A stretch of 64,000 nt of DNA from Thalassospira alkalitolerans (GCF_002115745.1 NZ_JFKB01000002.1:186001-250000); one strand, 5' to 3'; counted from the first letter of the stretch, positions 31,285 to 40,456 are shown. The notes: a model not told the origin generated them from the sequence alone. Numbers and translations are program-made.

Positions 31285-31717
31285 GCGCGCCGATTAAGGC
31301 CCGTTTCTACCGAATTTTCCGGCATGATTTTATTCATTAAAAATTGGCAATGAAGGTGATTATTCATTTTTAGTAAATTATCGTTTTGGCGCGAGAAATC
31401 AAATCGCGCCAACGTCGAAATTCATTATCATCATATTGTATGATTTAATATTGATTGCCGGATTGCGGTGTCATTCGATGACACTGGCAATGGTCCCCTA
31501 AAATTCAGACATGGCAGACTAAACAGGCCGTCCGTTCATTGGGTTTTAGTCGGCAACACTTGCTGCGAGAGGCAGCATCTTTTGGTTGCAACTGGTTTGA
31601 AGTTACCGAGTTACCCAATGTGGTGACTGTCGTTGATGGTGCTCTGTCGTCAATAACGTTGTGCTGTGCGAGGAGTTGGGGGCTTGAAGGGGAGGTGCCA
31701 AGTCGAGGGTTGCGGCT
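31285..31717. other. Non-coding gap between lacI-type gene and ftsQ
   Basis: Convergent 3' ends with no supported gene. The first 190 bases are AT-rich. Two perfect inverted repeats are visible: TTGGCGCGA/TCGCGCCAA (31386-31394 with 31404-31412) and GTGTCAT-TCG-ATGACAC (31468-31484). Neither has a good T run, though either could act as a terminator. A 103-codon plus-strand frame starting at 31539 runs into ftsQ antisense and looks non-coding. Confidence 0.6.
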
Positions 31718-32587
31718 TTACGCCGCATTACCCTTCTTTGGTGGATTGCGCCTGAGTTCGGCGGCGCCGGGGGTGAGGCGGACGAAGGTTCGGTCCGGCA
31801 GGCGGAGGTCGACGATTAATACGTCGCGGGACAGGATGTTGTGGGCCTGATCAAGTTGATCAAGGCGCGCCCAGGCTTTAGCCATGTTTTCTTCGGGCAG
31901 GCGGATGAACATGCCGTTGGCAAGCTGGATGTTCCAGCGGCGGTTACCGATGCGTTGCGCGCCGGTGACCATGTCAAACAGGCGCGGGATGGTTTTAAGC
32001 GTGGTCAGCATTTCGCTGGCATGTTCGCGGGCGTCGGTTCCGACCAGAACCGGCAGGTTCAGATAATCACCAAGTTCATAATCCTGAAGCTGGGTGCCAT
32101 CGGCATCAATCAGGACATGACCGGTTTCGGTTTGCCAAAGGGCCAGCGGTTGACGTTCGGCAATCGAGACAACCAGGGTGTTGGGCAATTGGCGTTCGAC
32201 AATCGCATCGCGGACCCAGGAAAGCTGTTCGATGCGTTCGCGCGCGGCATCAACATCAAAGGTGATGATCGGCGTGCCGGGTTTTTGGCCGATGGCGGCC
32301 AGAAGGGCGGCGGGATCGGTTTTTTCGCGTCCGGTGACTTCAATGTTTTTAACCGTCATGCCGACTTCTGCGGACAGCCGGATGGCTTCGACTTCGGCGG
32401 CCGCCAGCCATTTTCCGGTTTTGCCGGTGTACCAAAGCGCAAACGGCCCGGCGATAAGAAGGGCTGTCAGGCTTGACCACCAGAACACACGGACAATCTT
32501 TTTCAGATTGGCGCCGACACTGTGCTGTTTCTCATGCTTCTCGCGGCGTTCGCGGGCTTGTTCTTGCAGTGTCCCTAGCGCTCGCAT
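31718..32587 (-). CDS. ftsQ: Cell division protein FtsQ
   Basis: A 289-residue bitopic divisome protein: cytoplasmic N-terminal tail rich in Arg/Glu, one membrane segment ('VFWWSSLTALLIAGPFALWY'), a POTRA domain ('VKNIEVTGREKTDPAALLAA') and a FtsQ beta domain. It links the early and late divisome via FtsL-FtsB. Its start overlaps the end of ddl by 13 bases. Normally ftsA follows directly; here the minus-strand operon ends and the plus-strand catabolic block begins. Confidence 0.96.
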   Translation of the reverse strand: MRALGTLQEQARERREKHEKQHSVGANLKKIVRVFWWSSLTALLIAGPFALWYTGKTGKWLAAAEVEAIRLSAEVGMTVKNIEVTGREKTDPAALLAAIGQKPGTPIITFDVDAARERIEQLSWVRDAIVERQLPNTLVVSIAERQPLALWQTETGHVLIDADGTQLQDYELGDYLNLPVLVGTDAREHASEMLTTLKTIPRLFDMVTGAQRIGNRRWNIQLANGMFIRLPEENMAKAWARLDQLDQAHNILSRDVLIVDLRLPDRTFVRLTPGAAELRRNPPKKGNAA

Positions 32588-33489
32588 GAAGCGTCCTCGA
32601 CCATCCAGGAAACGATATCGGCAAAGCTGAACCCGTCGTATCGGGCGGCATCGGGGACAAGGGAAGTTGGCGTCATGCCCGGCTGGGTATTGATTTCAAG
32701 GATCGCGACCCGATCCTGTGCCGGATCATAGCGGAAATCAGCGCGTGCAATGCCGCGACAGCCCAGCGCGCGATAGGCCTTTTCGGCGCAGTCCTGAAGT
32801 TTGGCGCGCAAATCGTCGGGGATATCAGCCGGGATGATATGTTCGGAGCCCCCGGCGACGTATTTTGATTCAAAATCGTAAAACGCGTGATTGCCGGTCA
32901 GGATTTCGATGATTTCCATCGCCTTGCCATCCTTGACCGCAAGGGTCATTTCGCGGCCGGGAATGAATTCTTCTTGCATCACGCCGTCGCCATGGGTCCA
33001 TTCGCGGGCCAGCATGTTTTGTTCTTCTTCGGCGGTCAGGACGATTTCGACCCCGACAGAGGAGCCTTCGTTATTGGGTTTAAGCACATAGGGTGGCGGC
33101 AGGGCGGTGCCATTGGCAATTTCATCGCGCGAGACCCAGACATGACGCGCACAGGGAATGTCATATTCGGCAAATATCGCCTTGGCCGACATTTTATCCA
33201 TCGCAATCGAGGATGCCCGAACACCGGAATGGGTATAGGGAAGGCCCATGATTTCAAGCAGGCCCTGAACCGCACCGTCTTCGCCCCAGCGCCCATGCAG
33301 GGCGTTGAACACAACATCGGGTTTGGGATCAATCGCGGCAAGCTGGGCGGCAAGGTCGCGGGTGGCGTCAATCTCGGTGACTTGATAGCCTTTTTCGCGC
33401 AATGCCTTGATGCATTCGACGCCCGAAGATAGCGAAACTTCGCGTTCTGCGGACCAACCGCCAAAAATTACTGCGACATGTTTGCTCAT
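32575..33489 (-). CDS. ddl: D-alanine--D-alanine ligase
   Basis: A 304-residue ATP-grasp enzyme making D-Ala-D-Ala for the peptidoglycan stem peptide. 'VFNALHGRWGEDGAVQGLLE', the ATP-binding YVLKPNNEGSSVGVEIV, and the metal-binding 'EINTQPGMTPTSLVPDAAR' are all present. It is DdlB-like in context, as it sits between murB and ftsQ. Its ATG overlaps the murB TGA (ATGA), so the two are probably translationally coupled. Confidence 0.97.
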   Translation of the reverse strand: MSKHVAVIFGGWSAEREVSLSSGVECIKALREKGYQVTEIDATRDLAAQLAAIDPKPDVVFNALHGRWGEDGAVQGLLEIMGLPYTHSGVRASSIAMDKMSAKAIFAEYDIPCARHVWVSRDEIANGTALPPPYVLKPNNEGSSVGVEIVLTAEEEQNMLAREWTHGDGVMQEEFIPGREMTLAVKDGKAMEIIEILTGNHAFYDFESKYVAGGSEHIIPADIPDDLRAKLQDCAEKAYRALGCRGIARADFRYDPAQDRVAILEINTQPGMTPTSLVPDAARYDGFSFADIVSWMVEDASCER

Positions 33490-34430
33490 GCGTCTTTTCC
33501 TATGATCGAATGTCCCAGCCGGTCGCCGATGCGCCGGATTTCCCAGCGCAGATCAACGCCACTATGTTTTTTAACCCGCTCGCGCACGGTATCGCCGAGT
33601 TCTTCAAGATCACGGGCGGTGGCTGTCCCGGTATTGATCATGAAATTGCAATGTTGTTCCGACATTTGCGCCCCGCCAATCATCAAGCCCCGGCACCCGG
33701 CAGCATCGATAACTTCCCATGCGCGGTCGGGCAGGGGATTGGCGAAGGTTGAGCCGCCGGTGCGTGATTTGATCGGTTGTGATCCGGCACGGGTATCCTG
33801 AATTTCGGCCATGCGATTGGCAATTTCGGCCGGGTCGCCCGGCGTGCCGCGCAGGATGGCGGATGTGAAAATCCAGTCTTCGGGCAGGCCGCAATGGCGG
33901 TATGTCAGGTCCATTTCCCGGGTCGTAACGGTATGCAGATCACCCCGCCCGTCAATCGCATTGGCACTGATCAGCACATCCTTGATTTCGTGGCCATAGG
34001 CCCCGGCATTCATGCGAAGCGCGCCACCAACCGTGCCGGGAATACCCGATAAAAACTCAAGCCCGGCAATTCCCGCCTGTTGCGCCATTTGCGCGACATT
34101 GAGGTCAAGCGCCCCGGCCCCGGCATGGATATCGCCGTCTTTCAGGATCGCATCGGTAAACGGACGCCCCAAACGAATGACGACACCGCGAATGCCGCCA
34201 TCACGGACCAAAAGGTTTGAGCCGACCCCGATTACCGTGATGGGCAAATCGGCCGGACGGTTTTTGATGAAATCGGCCAGATCCATTTCATCGGCCGGGC
34301 GGAACATCACATCCGCCGGGCCGCCGACCTGAAACCAGGTGACTTTGGACAATTGCGCGCCTTCGCGCAGCTTGCCCCGCACCTTTGGCAGGCGATCAAT
34401 CAGCGGTGTGTGGTGTCCCGGCGTGCTCAT
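33486..34430 (-). CDS. murB: UDP-N-acetylenolpyruvoylglucosamine reductase MurB
   Basis: A 314-residue FAD enzyme reducing UDP-GlcNAc-enolpyruvate to UDP-MurNAc. The FAD-binding segment 'VIGVGSNLLVRDGGIRGVVI' and GLEFLSGIPGTVGGALRMNAG are present, as is the C-terminal domain with a catalytic serine in 'RTGGSTFANP'. This is the type II MurB common in alphaproteobacteria. ATG start; 37 bp separate it from murC. Confidence 0.97.
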   Translation of the reverse strand: MSTPGHHTPLIDRLPKVRGKLREGAQLSKVTWFQVGGPADVMFRPADEMDLADFIKNRPADLPITVIGVGSNLLVRDGGIRGVVIRLGRPFTDAILKDGDIHAGAGALDLNVAQMAQQAGIAGLEFLSGIPGTVGGALRMNAGAYGHEIKDVLISANAIDGRGDLHTVTTREMDLTYRHCGLPEDWIFTSAILRGTPGDPAEIANRMAEIQDTRAGSQPIKSRTGGSTFANPLPDRAWEVIDAAGCRGLMIGGAQMSEQHCNFMINTGTATARDLEELGDTVRERVKKHSGVDLRWEIRRIGDRLGHSIIGKDA

Positions 34431-34467
34431 GACGAACTCAGTTTTTCCGATTGCAGGGGGTTAAAAA

Positions 34468-35877
34468 TCAGTTTTTCAGGGCTTCAAGCTGTGCGGGCAG
34501 GGCGTTGGCCCATGCGCTGATCGAACCAGCGCCAAGGCAAACCACCAGATCGCCCGGTTTGGCCTGATCGCTAATCACGCTTGCCAATGCTTCGGGGCTT
34601 TCAAGGGCGGTAACATTGCGATGGCCACGGGTGCGCAAACCTTCGACCAGGGCATCGCGTGATGCACCGTCAATCGGGGTTTCACCAGCTTCGTATACAT
34701 CGGCGACAATCACGCTATCGGCGTCGTTAAAGCAGGTGCAGAATTCTTCGAACAGGTCATGCAGGCGTGAATAGCGGTGTGGTTGGACCACGGCGATGAC
34801 ATTGTTTTGCGTTGCCTTGCGGGCCGCTTTGAGCACGGCTTTGATTTCGACCGGATGGTGGCCGTAATCATCAATGATGGTCACACCATCGACTTCGCCG
34901 GTTTTGGTAAAGCGGCGTTTGACCCCGGTAAAGCCATCAAAGGCAGATACGATTTTATCATCGGGAATGCCAAGTTCAAGGGCAACCGTGATGGCGGCCA
35001 AAGAGTTCGACACATTGTGATCGCCGACCATTGGCAGGCGGACATCCTTGATCACGCGTTCTTCGCTATCGACACGTTCGCGGATCACAACATCAAACAC
35101 GCTGTCGCCGATATTGGTGCGCACATTAACCGCACGGACATCGGCCTGTGGGGAAAAGCCAAAGGTGAAAATGCGCCGGTCGGTGACCTTGCCAATCAGG
35201 GCCTGAACTTCGGGATGGTCGATGCACAGAACGGCAAAGCCATAGAACGGGATGTTTTGAACAAAGTTTTTAAACGCTTCGCGCAGGTGATCGAAGCTTT
35301 TCCAATGATCAAGATGTTCGGGATCAATATTGGTCACAACCGAAATGGTCGAGGGGACTTTGATAAATGTGCCATCCGACTCATCGGCTTCGACCACCAT
35401 CCAGTCGCCATCGCCAAGACGGGCATTGGTGCCATATGAATTGATGATGCCGCCATTGATCACCGTCGGGTCCAACCCGGCAGCATCCAGCATGGTGGCG
35501 ACCAGCGATGTGGTGGTGGTTTTGCCATGTGTGCCGCCAACCGCAATTGCGGCCTTAAGCCGCATCAGTTCGGCCAGCATTTCTGCGCGGCGCACAACCG
35601 GGATCATATCGGCCCGTGCGGCAATGACTTCGGGGTTATCTGGCTTAACCGCGGTGGAAATCACGACGACTTTGGCATCGGCAACATTTTCGGCCTTGTG
35701 ACCGACAAAAACCGAAATGCCAAGGCCGCGCAGGCGCTGGACATTGGCATTATCGGAAATATCCGACCCCTGAACCGTGTAGCCGAGGTTATGGAGAATT
35801 TCGGCAATACCGGACATGCCGATGCCACCAATACCGACAAAATGGATGGTGCCGATGTTTAGCGGCAGGGTGTTCAT
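34468..35877 (-). CDS. murC: UDP-N-acetylmuramate--L-alanine ligase MurC
   Basis: A 469-residue Mur ligase adding L-Ala to UDP-MurNAc. The N-terminal Rossmann-like motif [17 protein letters not shown], the ATP-binding loop [11 protein letters not shown], and the central Mur ligase domain with '[10 protein letters not shown]' are all seen. GAGGAG precedes the ATG strongly. It overlaps murG by four bases (ATGA). Confidence 0.98.
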   Translation of the reverse strand: MNTLPLNIGTIHFVGIGGIGMSGIAEILHNLGYTVQGSDISDNANVQRLRGLGISVFVGHKAENVADAKVVVISTAVKPDNPEVIAARADMIPVVRRAEMLAELMRLKAAIAVGGTHGKTTTTSLVATMLDAAGLDPTVINGGIINSYGTNARLGDGDWMVVEADESDGTFIKVPSTISVVTNIDPEHLDHWKSFDHLREAFKNFVQNIPFYGFAVLCIDHPEVQALIGKVTDRRIFTFGFSPQADVRAVNVRTNIGDSVFDVVIRERVDSEERVIKDVRLPMVGDHNVSNSLAAITVALELGIPDDKIVSAFDGFTGVKRRFTKTGEVDGVTIIDDYGHHPVEIKAVLKAARKATQNNVIAVVQPHRYSRLHDLFEEFCTCFNDADSVIVADVYEAGETPIDGASRDALVEGLRTRGHRNVTALESPEALASVISDQAKPGDLVVCLGAGSISAWANALPAQLEALKN

Positions 35878-37148
35878 AGAGTGTCTCCTCGGGTTTTCTG
35901 GGCGTCTTTTATATTTATGTTTTCAAGGTCGGGGGTGCCTGCCGGGTTAAGACCCAGTAGATCAAGCACCATATCGGCCAGCCGTTCGGCGGCATTGGGG
36001 CGACCGGTGCTTTTGGCGGCCTTTGCCGCCCGGGTCAGGGCAGATGGATTTTGCAAAAGTTTGGTCAGGCGTTCGCTGAGCACATCGACCGTAAACCGAT
36101 CTTGCGGCAACAACCATGCGCCACCGGCATCTTCGACCTGTTGGGCGTTAAAGCGTTGATGATCATCAATCGCGTGGGGCAGGGGGACCAGAATCGATGG
36201 CCGCCCGGCGGCAGTTAGCTCGGCCACGGTGGAGGCACCGGATCGGGCAATCACCAGATGGCAATCGCGCAGACGATCCGGGATATCATCGATAAAGGAT
36301 GCCAGCGTCACATCAATGCCCGACCCGTCATAGGTTTTGCGCACAGCGTCAAGGTCTTCGGCACGCGCCTGTTGGGTGACGACAAGACGATTGCGCAAAT
36401 CACGCGGCAGGGCGACCAAGGCCGCAGGCAGAATTTCAGACAGAACGCGCGCGCCCTGTGATCCGCCGGTAATCAGCAGGCGCACCGGGCCATCCGTTGT
36501 CGGGACGTCGTAATCGGTATTGGCAAGGGCGGCGACTTCGTGGCGGATCGGGTTACCGGTCCAGATGACTTTGGCTTCGTCATCGGCGGCAATCATTGTT
36601 ACCGTCGGGAACGAGGTTGCAATGCGTTTGGCCGCCCCGGCGACCATCCGGTTGGCCCGCCCCAGAACGGCGTTTTGTTCGTGAATGGCAAAGGGAATGC
36701 CAAGCCATTTGGCCGAGAGGGTGGCCGGGATCGAGGCATAGCCGCCAAATCCGATGACGACCGCCGGTTTGGCCTTTTTCAAAAGCGACCGGGCTTTCAT
36801 CGTGCCAAGGCCAAGGCGCAGCGCGCCGATGATCCGGCCCTTGATGCCCTTGCCCGCAATGCCGCCAGCCGGCAGGATGATGGTTTCAACCCCGTCAACA
36901 TCGTCGGTATAGCGTGCCGCACGGGCATCGGTGAAAAACAGCACCTTGGCGCCGCGACGCACAAGCGCGCGTGCCAGTGCAACGGCGGGGAACATATGCC
37001 CGCCGGTCCCGCCCGATGTCAGGGTGATGACCTGCCCGGCCAGGGGATGTTCCGCCACATCCGCCGCCGGGGAAATGGCAGGGGAAATAGCGGGCGCATT
37101 GGCCGGGGATGTGGCCGGGGAATTTTCAATATTCTGGCTGTCGGTCAT
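35874..37148 (-). CDS. murG: Undecaprenyl-PP-MurNAc-pentapeptide GlcNAc transferase MurG
   Basis: A GT-B glycosyltransferase forming lipid II on the inner face of the membrane. '[20 protein letters not shown]' (the N-terminal glycine loop), [24 protein letters not shown] and '[18 protein letters not shown]' identify it. At 424 residues it is longer than the usual 360: an N-terminal stretch of Ser, Pro and Ala built on short ISPA-like repeats precedes the catalytic fold. The start is taken at ATG 37148 (GTG at 37157 possible); no good ribosome site is visible for either. The upstream neighbour ftsW is displaced by a 3.6-kb accessory block, so a local promoter is needed. Confidence 0.95.
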   Translation of the reverse strand: MTDSQNIENSPATSPANAPAISPAISPAADVAEHPLAGQVITLTSGGTGGHMFPAVALARALVRRGAKVLFFTDARAARYTDDVDGVETIILPAGGIAGKGIKGRIIGALRLGLGTMKARSLLKKAKPAVVIGFGGYASIPATLSAKWLGIPFAIHEQNAVLGRANRMVAGAAKRIATSFPTVTMIAADDEAKVIWTGNPIRHEVAALANTDYDVPTTDGPVRLLITGGSQGARVLSEILPAALVALPRDLRNRLVVTQQARAEDLDAVRKTYDGSGIDVTLASFIDDIPDRLRDCHLVIARSGASTVAELTAAGRPSILVPLPHAIDDHQRFNAQQVEDAGGAWLLPQDRFTVDVLSERLTKLLQNPSALTRAAKAAKSTGRPNAAERLADMVLDLLGLNPAGTPDLENINIKDAQKTRGDTL

Positions 37149-37300
37149 CAGATCCACATATACAACGACGGTTTGCCCTTATCAGAACCCGAGAAAGGTT
37201 AACATCCCTTCAAGCGGGCCGGTTATAGGGGCGGATTTTGTCGTTTTAATGCAGAAGTTTTTGCGGGATTGTTCGGATATTGAGAACGGACTTAAGAAAT

Positions 37301-37316
37301 AAATCTGTCCCCTTTT
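37301..37316. repeat. AAATCTGTCCCCTTTT tag, left copy
   Basis: Exact inverted match to 38737-38752. The pair brackets the AT-rich nuclease gene. Copies of closely similar tags are scattered in many bacterial genomes; a third, palindromised version is at 38957-38977. Confidence 0.7.
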
Positions 37317-37485
37317 TTGTGAACGTTCCAATCGGATAGAAAACGGGTCTCAGGTCAGTGTATGTCGTTGCAGTCTGATTAAGTTCTTTTCACCCCTTAA
37401 ACAATTTGAGGCGGTCTATTATACTATTTTTATTGCGGTATATTTTTAAGGCTACACTCATCGTGAAAATTGAAAACAGGGCGTG

Positions 37486-38720
37486 ATGAGAAATATGCTT
37501 CTCCCAAAATATCATAAAGTTGAGGCATCTTTATTGGCGTTTAAAGAACAGCGTGAAAAAGACAAATCAATGGGCATCAATGATTACAGCTTGTTGAATT
37601 CTGTTCTTCGATTAAACGATGAAGTTCGCCTTCATTCTCGCTTCATTTATTCAATGATTAACCCGTTAGGCGATCACTATCAAAACGAAACTTTTCTACG
37701 TGAGTTTTTGAACCTAATACAACACCTTAATATTAAGAACAACATAGATATATCGAATGCAAATGTGCTTTGTGAATGGCAAAATATTGATCTGCTTATT
37801 CACGATAATTCATATTTTCTTATTATCGAAAACAAATTACGAGCAAAGGATCAAAAAAATCAAATCTCAAGGTATATTGAGATTGTTATGCAACACTTTA
37901 ATATAAAAATTGATGAAGTAAGTAATCGGATTGCCGTAATTTATCTTTCAAAAAAAAAAGATATCGACCTTGTGAAGAATCAAAAAGCATAATTGGATTT
38001 AATTTCACTGAAAATTTTGATTATTTGCAGGGAAATGGATCTATAATCAACGATAAATCTATTAAATTTCCTAGTTACGTAAACATTCCCTACTATCACT
38101 TACCTTATTTTAGAAGAGAAATTTGGAAAAATAAAAAATCAATTTTTGACTGGGTGAGTAATTGCCTTAGAAATGATCTTCCTGAAAATATTGCGACCTC
38201 TTTTCAAGAATATCACCTTATTTTAAAGAAATTGATACCAAATCATACCTGGAGAAAAATTAAGACCATGAGTGACTTTGCAATGGAACAGGATGAAGAG
38301 AAGCAAAAAGATTTATATGCCTTTATGATTGAGGCGCGAAAGGCACTTCCTGATTTTATTTGTGATAAAATTATCAGTGTTTTTTTAGATTTATACGGAA
38401 CTGAAATCAATAAAACTAAACTAATAAACTGGCTGATGAAAAAAGGCCGAAAGGAGAAGTGGAAAGATTATATAGAATTGGTGAGCATCGAAAACCGAGA
38501 GAACCTAACATTGCATTTTGCCGTCGACAATATTTTCTTCGGCGAAAAAAAAGGTGATAGATGGTCAGAAGCAGGAGTAGTTCCTATCGGAAATAGAGAT
38601 CAGCTTTTAGAAGAGATCGATGGCCTATATAAGTTTCTGGATAATCTGAAACATTATAATTGCAATTCCGCCACAATAAACGCCCCCTCTCAAGAGGATG
38701 ATCAGACACTGTCAGTGTAA
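37486..38720 (+). pseudogene. PD-(D/E)XK nuclease-superfamily gene with a frameshift at an A10 tract
   Basis: The first frame (to 37992) carries 'WQNIDLLIHDNSYFLIIENK', i.e. the Asp...Glu-x-Lys core of PD-(D/E)XK nucleases of the PF14281 type. At 37950-37959 there are ten consecutive A. Shifting to the -1 frame there keeps reading open (KKRYRPCEESKSIIGFNFTE...) into the second frame, which ends at 38720, giving one protein of about 410 residues. So the gene is either inactivated, phase-variable, expressed by slippage, or mis-sequenced. Codons are strikingly AT-rich compared with the neighbours, a sign of transfer. AGGG precedes ATG 37486. Confidence 0.75.
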
Positions 38721-38736
38721 TGTGACTCTAAAGAGT

Positions 38737-38752
38737 AAAAGGGGACAGATTT
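38737..38752. repeat. AAATCTGTCCCCTTTT tag, right inverted copy
   Basis: AAAAGGGGACAGATTT, the exact reverse complement of 37301-37316, 17 bp after the nuclease gene's stop. The two copies point inwards and delimit a module of about 1.45 kb. Confidence 0.7.
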
Positions 38753-38780
38753 GTTTATTTGTCCTCTTGAGGAAATCAAA

Positions 38781-38830
38781 GGGGCGGCGTGCTGGATGTC
38801 GATCATGGTAGGGCCTTGGTGTTTGGGGCG
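38781..38830. repeat. 50-bp direct repeat copy 1 (detached GNAT 5' end)
   Basis: Matches 39537-39586 at 49 of 50 positions (A/G at one site), same orientation. On the minus strand it contains a start codon and MIDIQHAAP, the first residues of the GNAT protein, then diverges. It is therefore a duplicated promoter/start fragment, not a gene. Confidence 0.8.
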
Positions 38831-38956
38831 AACAGTTTCGAACACTGTATCGCGTAACGCCGAACGGGGTCGTTTTTTTAGGGCTTTGGCACGATGGACG
38901 CCCACCTTCGCGGGGGTGACGGTGGTTTTGTGGGTGTTTGGTTGCGCGAAAGGACT

Positions 38957-38977
38957 AAAAGGGGACAGTCCCCTTTT
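38957..38977. repeat. Palindromic GGGGACAGTCCCC element
   Basis: AAAAGGGGAC-A-GTCCCCTTTT: a perfect 10-1-10 inverted repeat, half of which equals the tag flanking the nuclease module. It looks like two tag ends joined head to head. Confidence 0.6.
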
Positions 38978-38983
38978 GCCGCG

Positions 38984-39012
38984 ATGGACTCCCGCATTCG
39001 CGGGAGTGACGG
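38984..39012. repeat. Dispersed hairpin repeat (GCGGGAGTGACGG type)
   Basis: ACTCCCGC-ATTC-GCGGGAGT is a perfect 8-bp stem followed by GACGG. A second, degenerate copy is at about 38892-38922 and a third, more diverged one (TTCCCGACTTCGCGAGAATGATGAC) at about 57122-57147. This family of small intergenic repeats is widespread in bacteria. Confidence 0.6.
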
Positions 39013-39085
39013 TATTTTTGGGGTGAAGATGGTTCTTTCGGCGTCATTTCCGCGCCGGGTCGATTTATGGTTCTGGGGCCGGGGG

Positions 39086-39562
39086 CTAGATCGTATCAAT
39101 CTTGTATAAAACCGAATTATCCCGTTTAGCCAGCCGGTCATAAAGGCGTTGGGCGCCGTGGTTGTCGGTGCCGGTGAGCCAGTAAAGGCGGGCCCAGTCG
39201 TTTTGTTTGGCTTGGGTTTGCAGGGCGTCCATCATCAGGCCGCCGATGCCCCGGCCGCGTTGATCGGGTGATACCCAGAAATCTTCGAGATAGGCGACAT
39301 TGCGCAGCGTAAATGTGTGCGGGTGGATGATGAGATGGGCCAGTCCGATGACGGTTTGATCGTCGTCGATTTTGCTGTCGGGTTGGGCGGGATCAAGTGC
39401 CAGCCAAGCCTGCATCGGGTGATCCGGGTCAAGAATGCGCTGCCACAGGCCATCAATCACATCATCGGGCATATCGGGGGCTCCAAACTGGATGATGTTT
39501 TGGCGCCAAAGGCATTCCCACCCGGTGCGGTGGCGGGGGGCGGCGTGCTGGATGTCGATCAT
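39086..39562 (-). CDS. GNAT-family N-acetyltransferase
   Basis: A 158-residue acetyltransferase. The acetyl-CoA-binding motif A is 'VSPDQRGRGIGGLMMDALQTQA' region with RGRGIG, followed by motif B 'LYWLTGTDNHGAQRLYDRLA'. It acetylates an amine of unknown identity, possibly a small molecule. Translation starts at ATG 39562. The first 26 bases of the gene plus 24 upstream are duplicated at 38781-38830. It lies in the accessory block between murG and ftsW. Confidence 0.85.
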   Translation of the reverse strand: MIDIQHAAPRHRTGWECLWRQNIIQFGAPDMPDDVIDGLWQRILDPDHPMQAWLALDPAQPDSKIDDDQTVIGLAHLIIHPHTFTLRNVAYLEDFWVSPDQRGRGIGGLMMDALQTQAKQNDWARLYWLTGTDNHGAQRLYDRLAKRDNSVLYKIDTI

Positions 39563-39586
39563 GGTGGGGCCTTGGTGTTTGGGGCG
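39537..39586. repeat. 50-bp direct repeat copy 2 (at the GNAT start)
   Basis: The functional member of the duplicated 50-bp pair; it spans the GNAT gene's start codon. See 38781-38830 for the detached copy. Confidence 0.8.
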
Positions 39587-39841
39587 TTGCGCAATTATGC
39601 GGGTATCAGGGCCTTATGCGTAAGGTGGATGTTACTGTTTCAAAGGTGTCAAGCCAAGTGGCGGTTCGCGGGCGTCGTCACGATATGAGGCGACGGGCAC
39701 GGTCCTGATCATTATCGAGATTTCGCGCAAATATCGGTTCGTGATGGGCGAGGCGGTTACGCAAGCGCCTTGAAACATTAAGGTCGCGATAAATCTGTGC
39801 GTGTGCCTGTGCGATGGTGTGTGTTGTGTTATCGAGTGGTT

Positions 39842-40456
39842 TTAAGGAATTTCAGAGAGCGAATTTTGCAGATTATCCAGTATAATCTGCCCCATCAGTT
39901 CGCTTTGACCATGATACGCCTCGATTGAAGCTCTTATCATCTGTTCCTGGTTGGTTTTCGTCCAGTTAATGAAATAACCGGCCTGATAGGCGAGTTGCCC
40001 GATGAATTCACGTAATGTCCGACCATTTCCCTCGCGAAAGGGGTGAAGGACATTCCATTCTCCCAGATAATATCCTGCCCGTTCGGCAAACTCTTTTCGG
40101 TCCAGACCTTGAAGGAAGTTCTCACTGGCCAGTTGTATAGAGAGTTTTTCTGCTTCTCTTTCAATAAACGTCCAGTTGGCAAAGCGCGTGGTACCTTTGG
40201 ATATATCTATTGTGCGCAGATCACCAGCCCATTCGTATATATCGCCAAACAAGTGTTTGTGTATGCGTTGCATATGAGGAAGGTCGAAGGTTTTATCCCG
40301 ATTTTCCAGAGGAATTTCTGCAAGTTGCGATGTGCGAACTGCAACAAGACCCCCTTCAAATGCCTCAAGATCGGCTTGATTGTCAAAGCCGAGCTTGTTC
40401 TTCATTACGCCCGTTTTAGCGTCCAGATAATCGTCGTTTGAGCTATACTTTTCCAC
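39842..40456 (-). CDS. Fic-domain AMP-transferase toxin
   Basis: A 204-residue single-domain Fic protein. The catalytic motif HPFREGNGRTLR matches the full HPFx(D/E)GNGRxxR consensus, so it should AMPylate target proteins; the flap region precedes it ('GTTRFANWTFIEREAEKL'). There is no internal inhibitory helix, which puts it in class I, regulated by a separate antitoxin. That antitoxin is the small gene immediately upstream, overlapping by 14 bases. Start GTG 40456 (TTG at 40462 possible). Class I relatives such as VbhT target DNA gyrase; the target here is unknown. Confidence 0.92.
   Translation of the reverse strand: MEKYSSNDDYLDAKTGVMKNKLGFDNQADLEAFEGGLVAVRTSQLAEIPLENRDKTFDLPHMQRIHKHLFGDIYEWAGDLRTIDISKGTTRFANWTFIEREAEKLSIQLASENFLQGLDRKEFAERAGYYLGEWNVLHPFREGNGRTLREFIGQLAYQAGYFINWTKTNQEQMIRASIEAYHGQSELMGQIILDNLQNSLSEIP

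Larger units (their letters stand above)
38721..39085. other. Repeat-rich gap between the nuclease and GNAT genes
   Basis: No real gene. It contains the right AAATCTGTCCCC tag (38737-38752), a 50-bp copy of the GNAT gene's 5' end (38781-38830), two dispersed GCGGG-TGACGG hairpin repeats (about 38892-38922 and 38984-39012) and a 21-bp palindrome (38957-38977). Peptides such as WTPAFAGVT that can be read across it are typical translations of dispersed repeats. Confidence 0.75.

Noticed and set aside
31539-31850. Open frame of 103 codons before ftsQ on the plus strand
   Set aside because: Its last third is antisense to ftsQ, no ribosome site or domain is visible, and composition is irregular.
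38702-38905. Minus-strand frame containing MIDIQHAAP
   Set aside because: It is the detached copy of the GNAT 5' end and diverges right after the duplicated segment.
38751-39026. Open frame across the repeat region with WTPAFAGVT peptides
   Set aside because: The sequence is made of a duplicated GNAT start and dispersed hairpin repeats; such peptides are known artefacts of these repeats.
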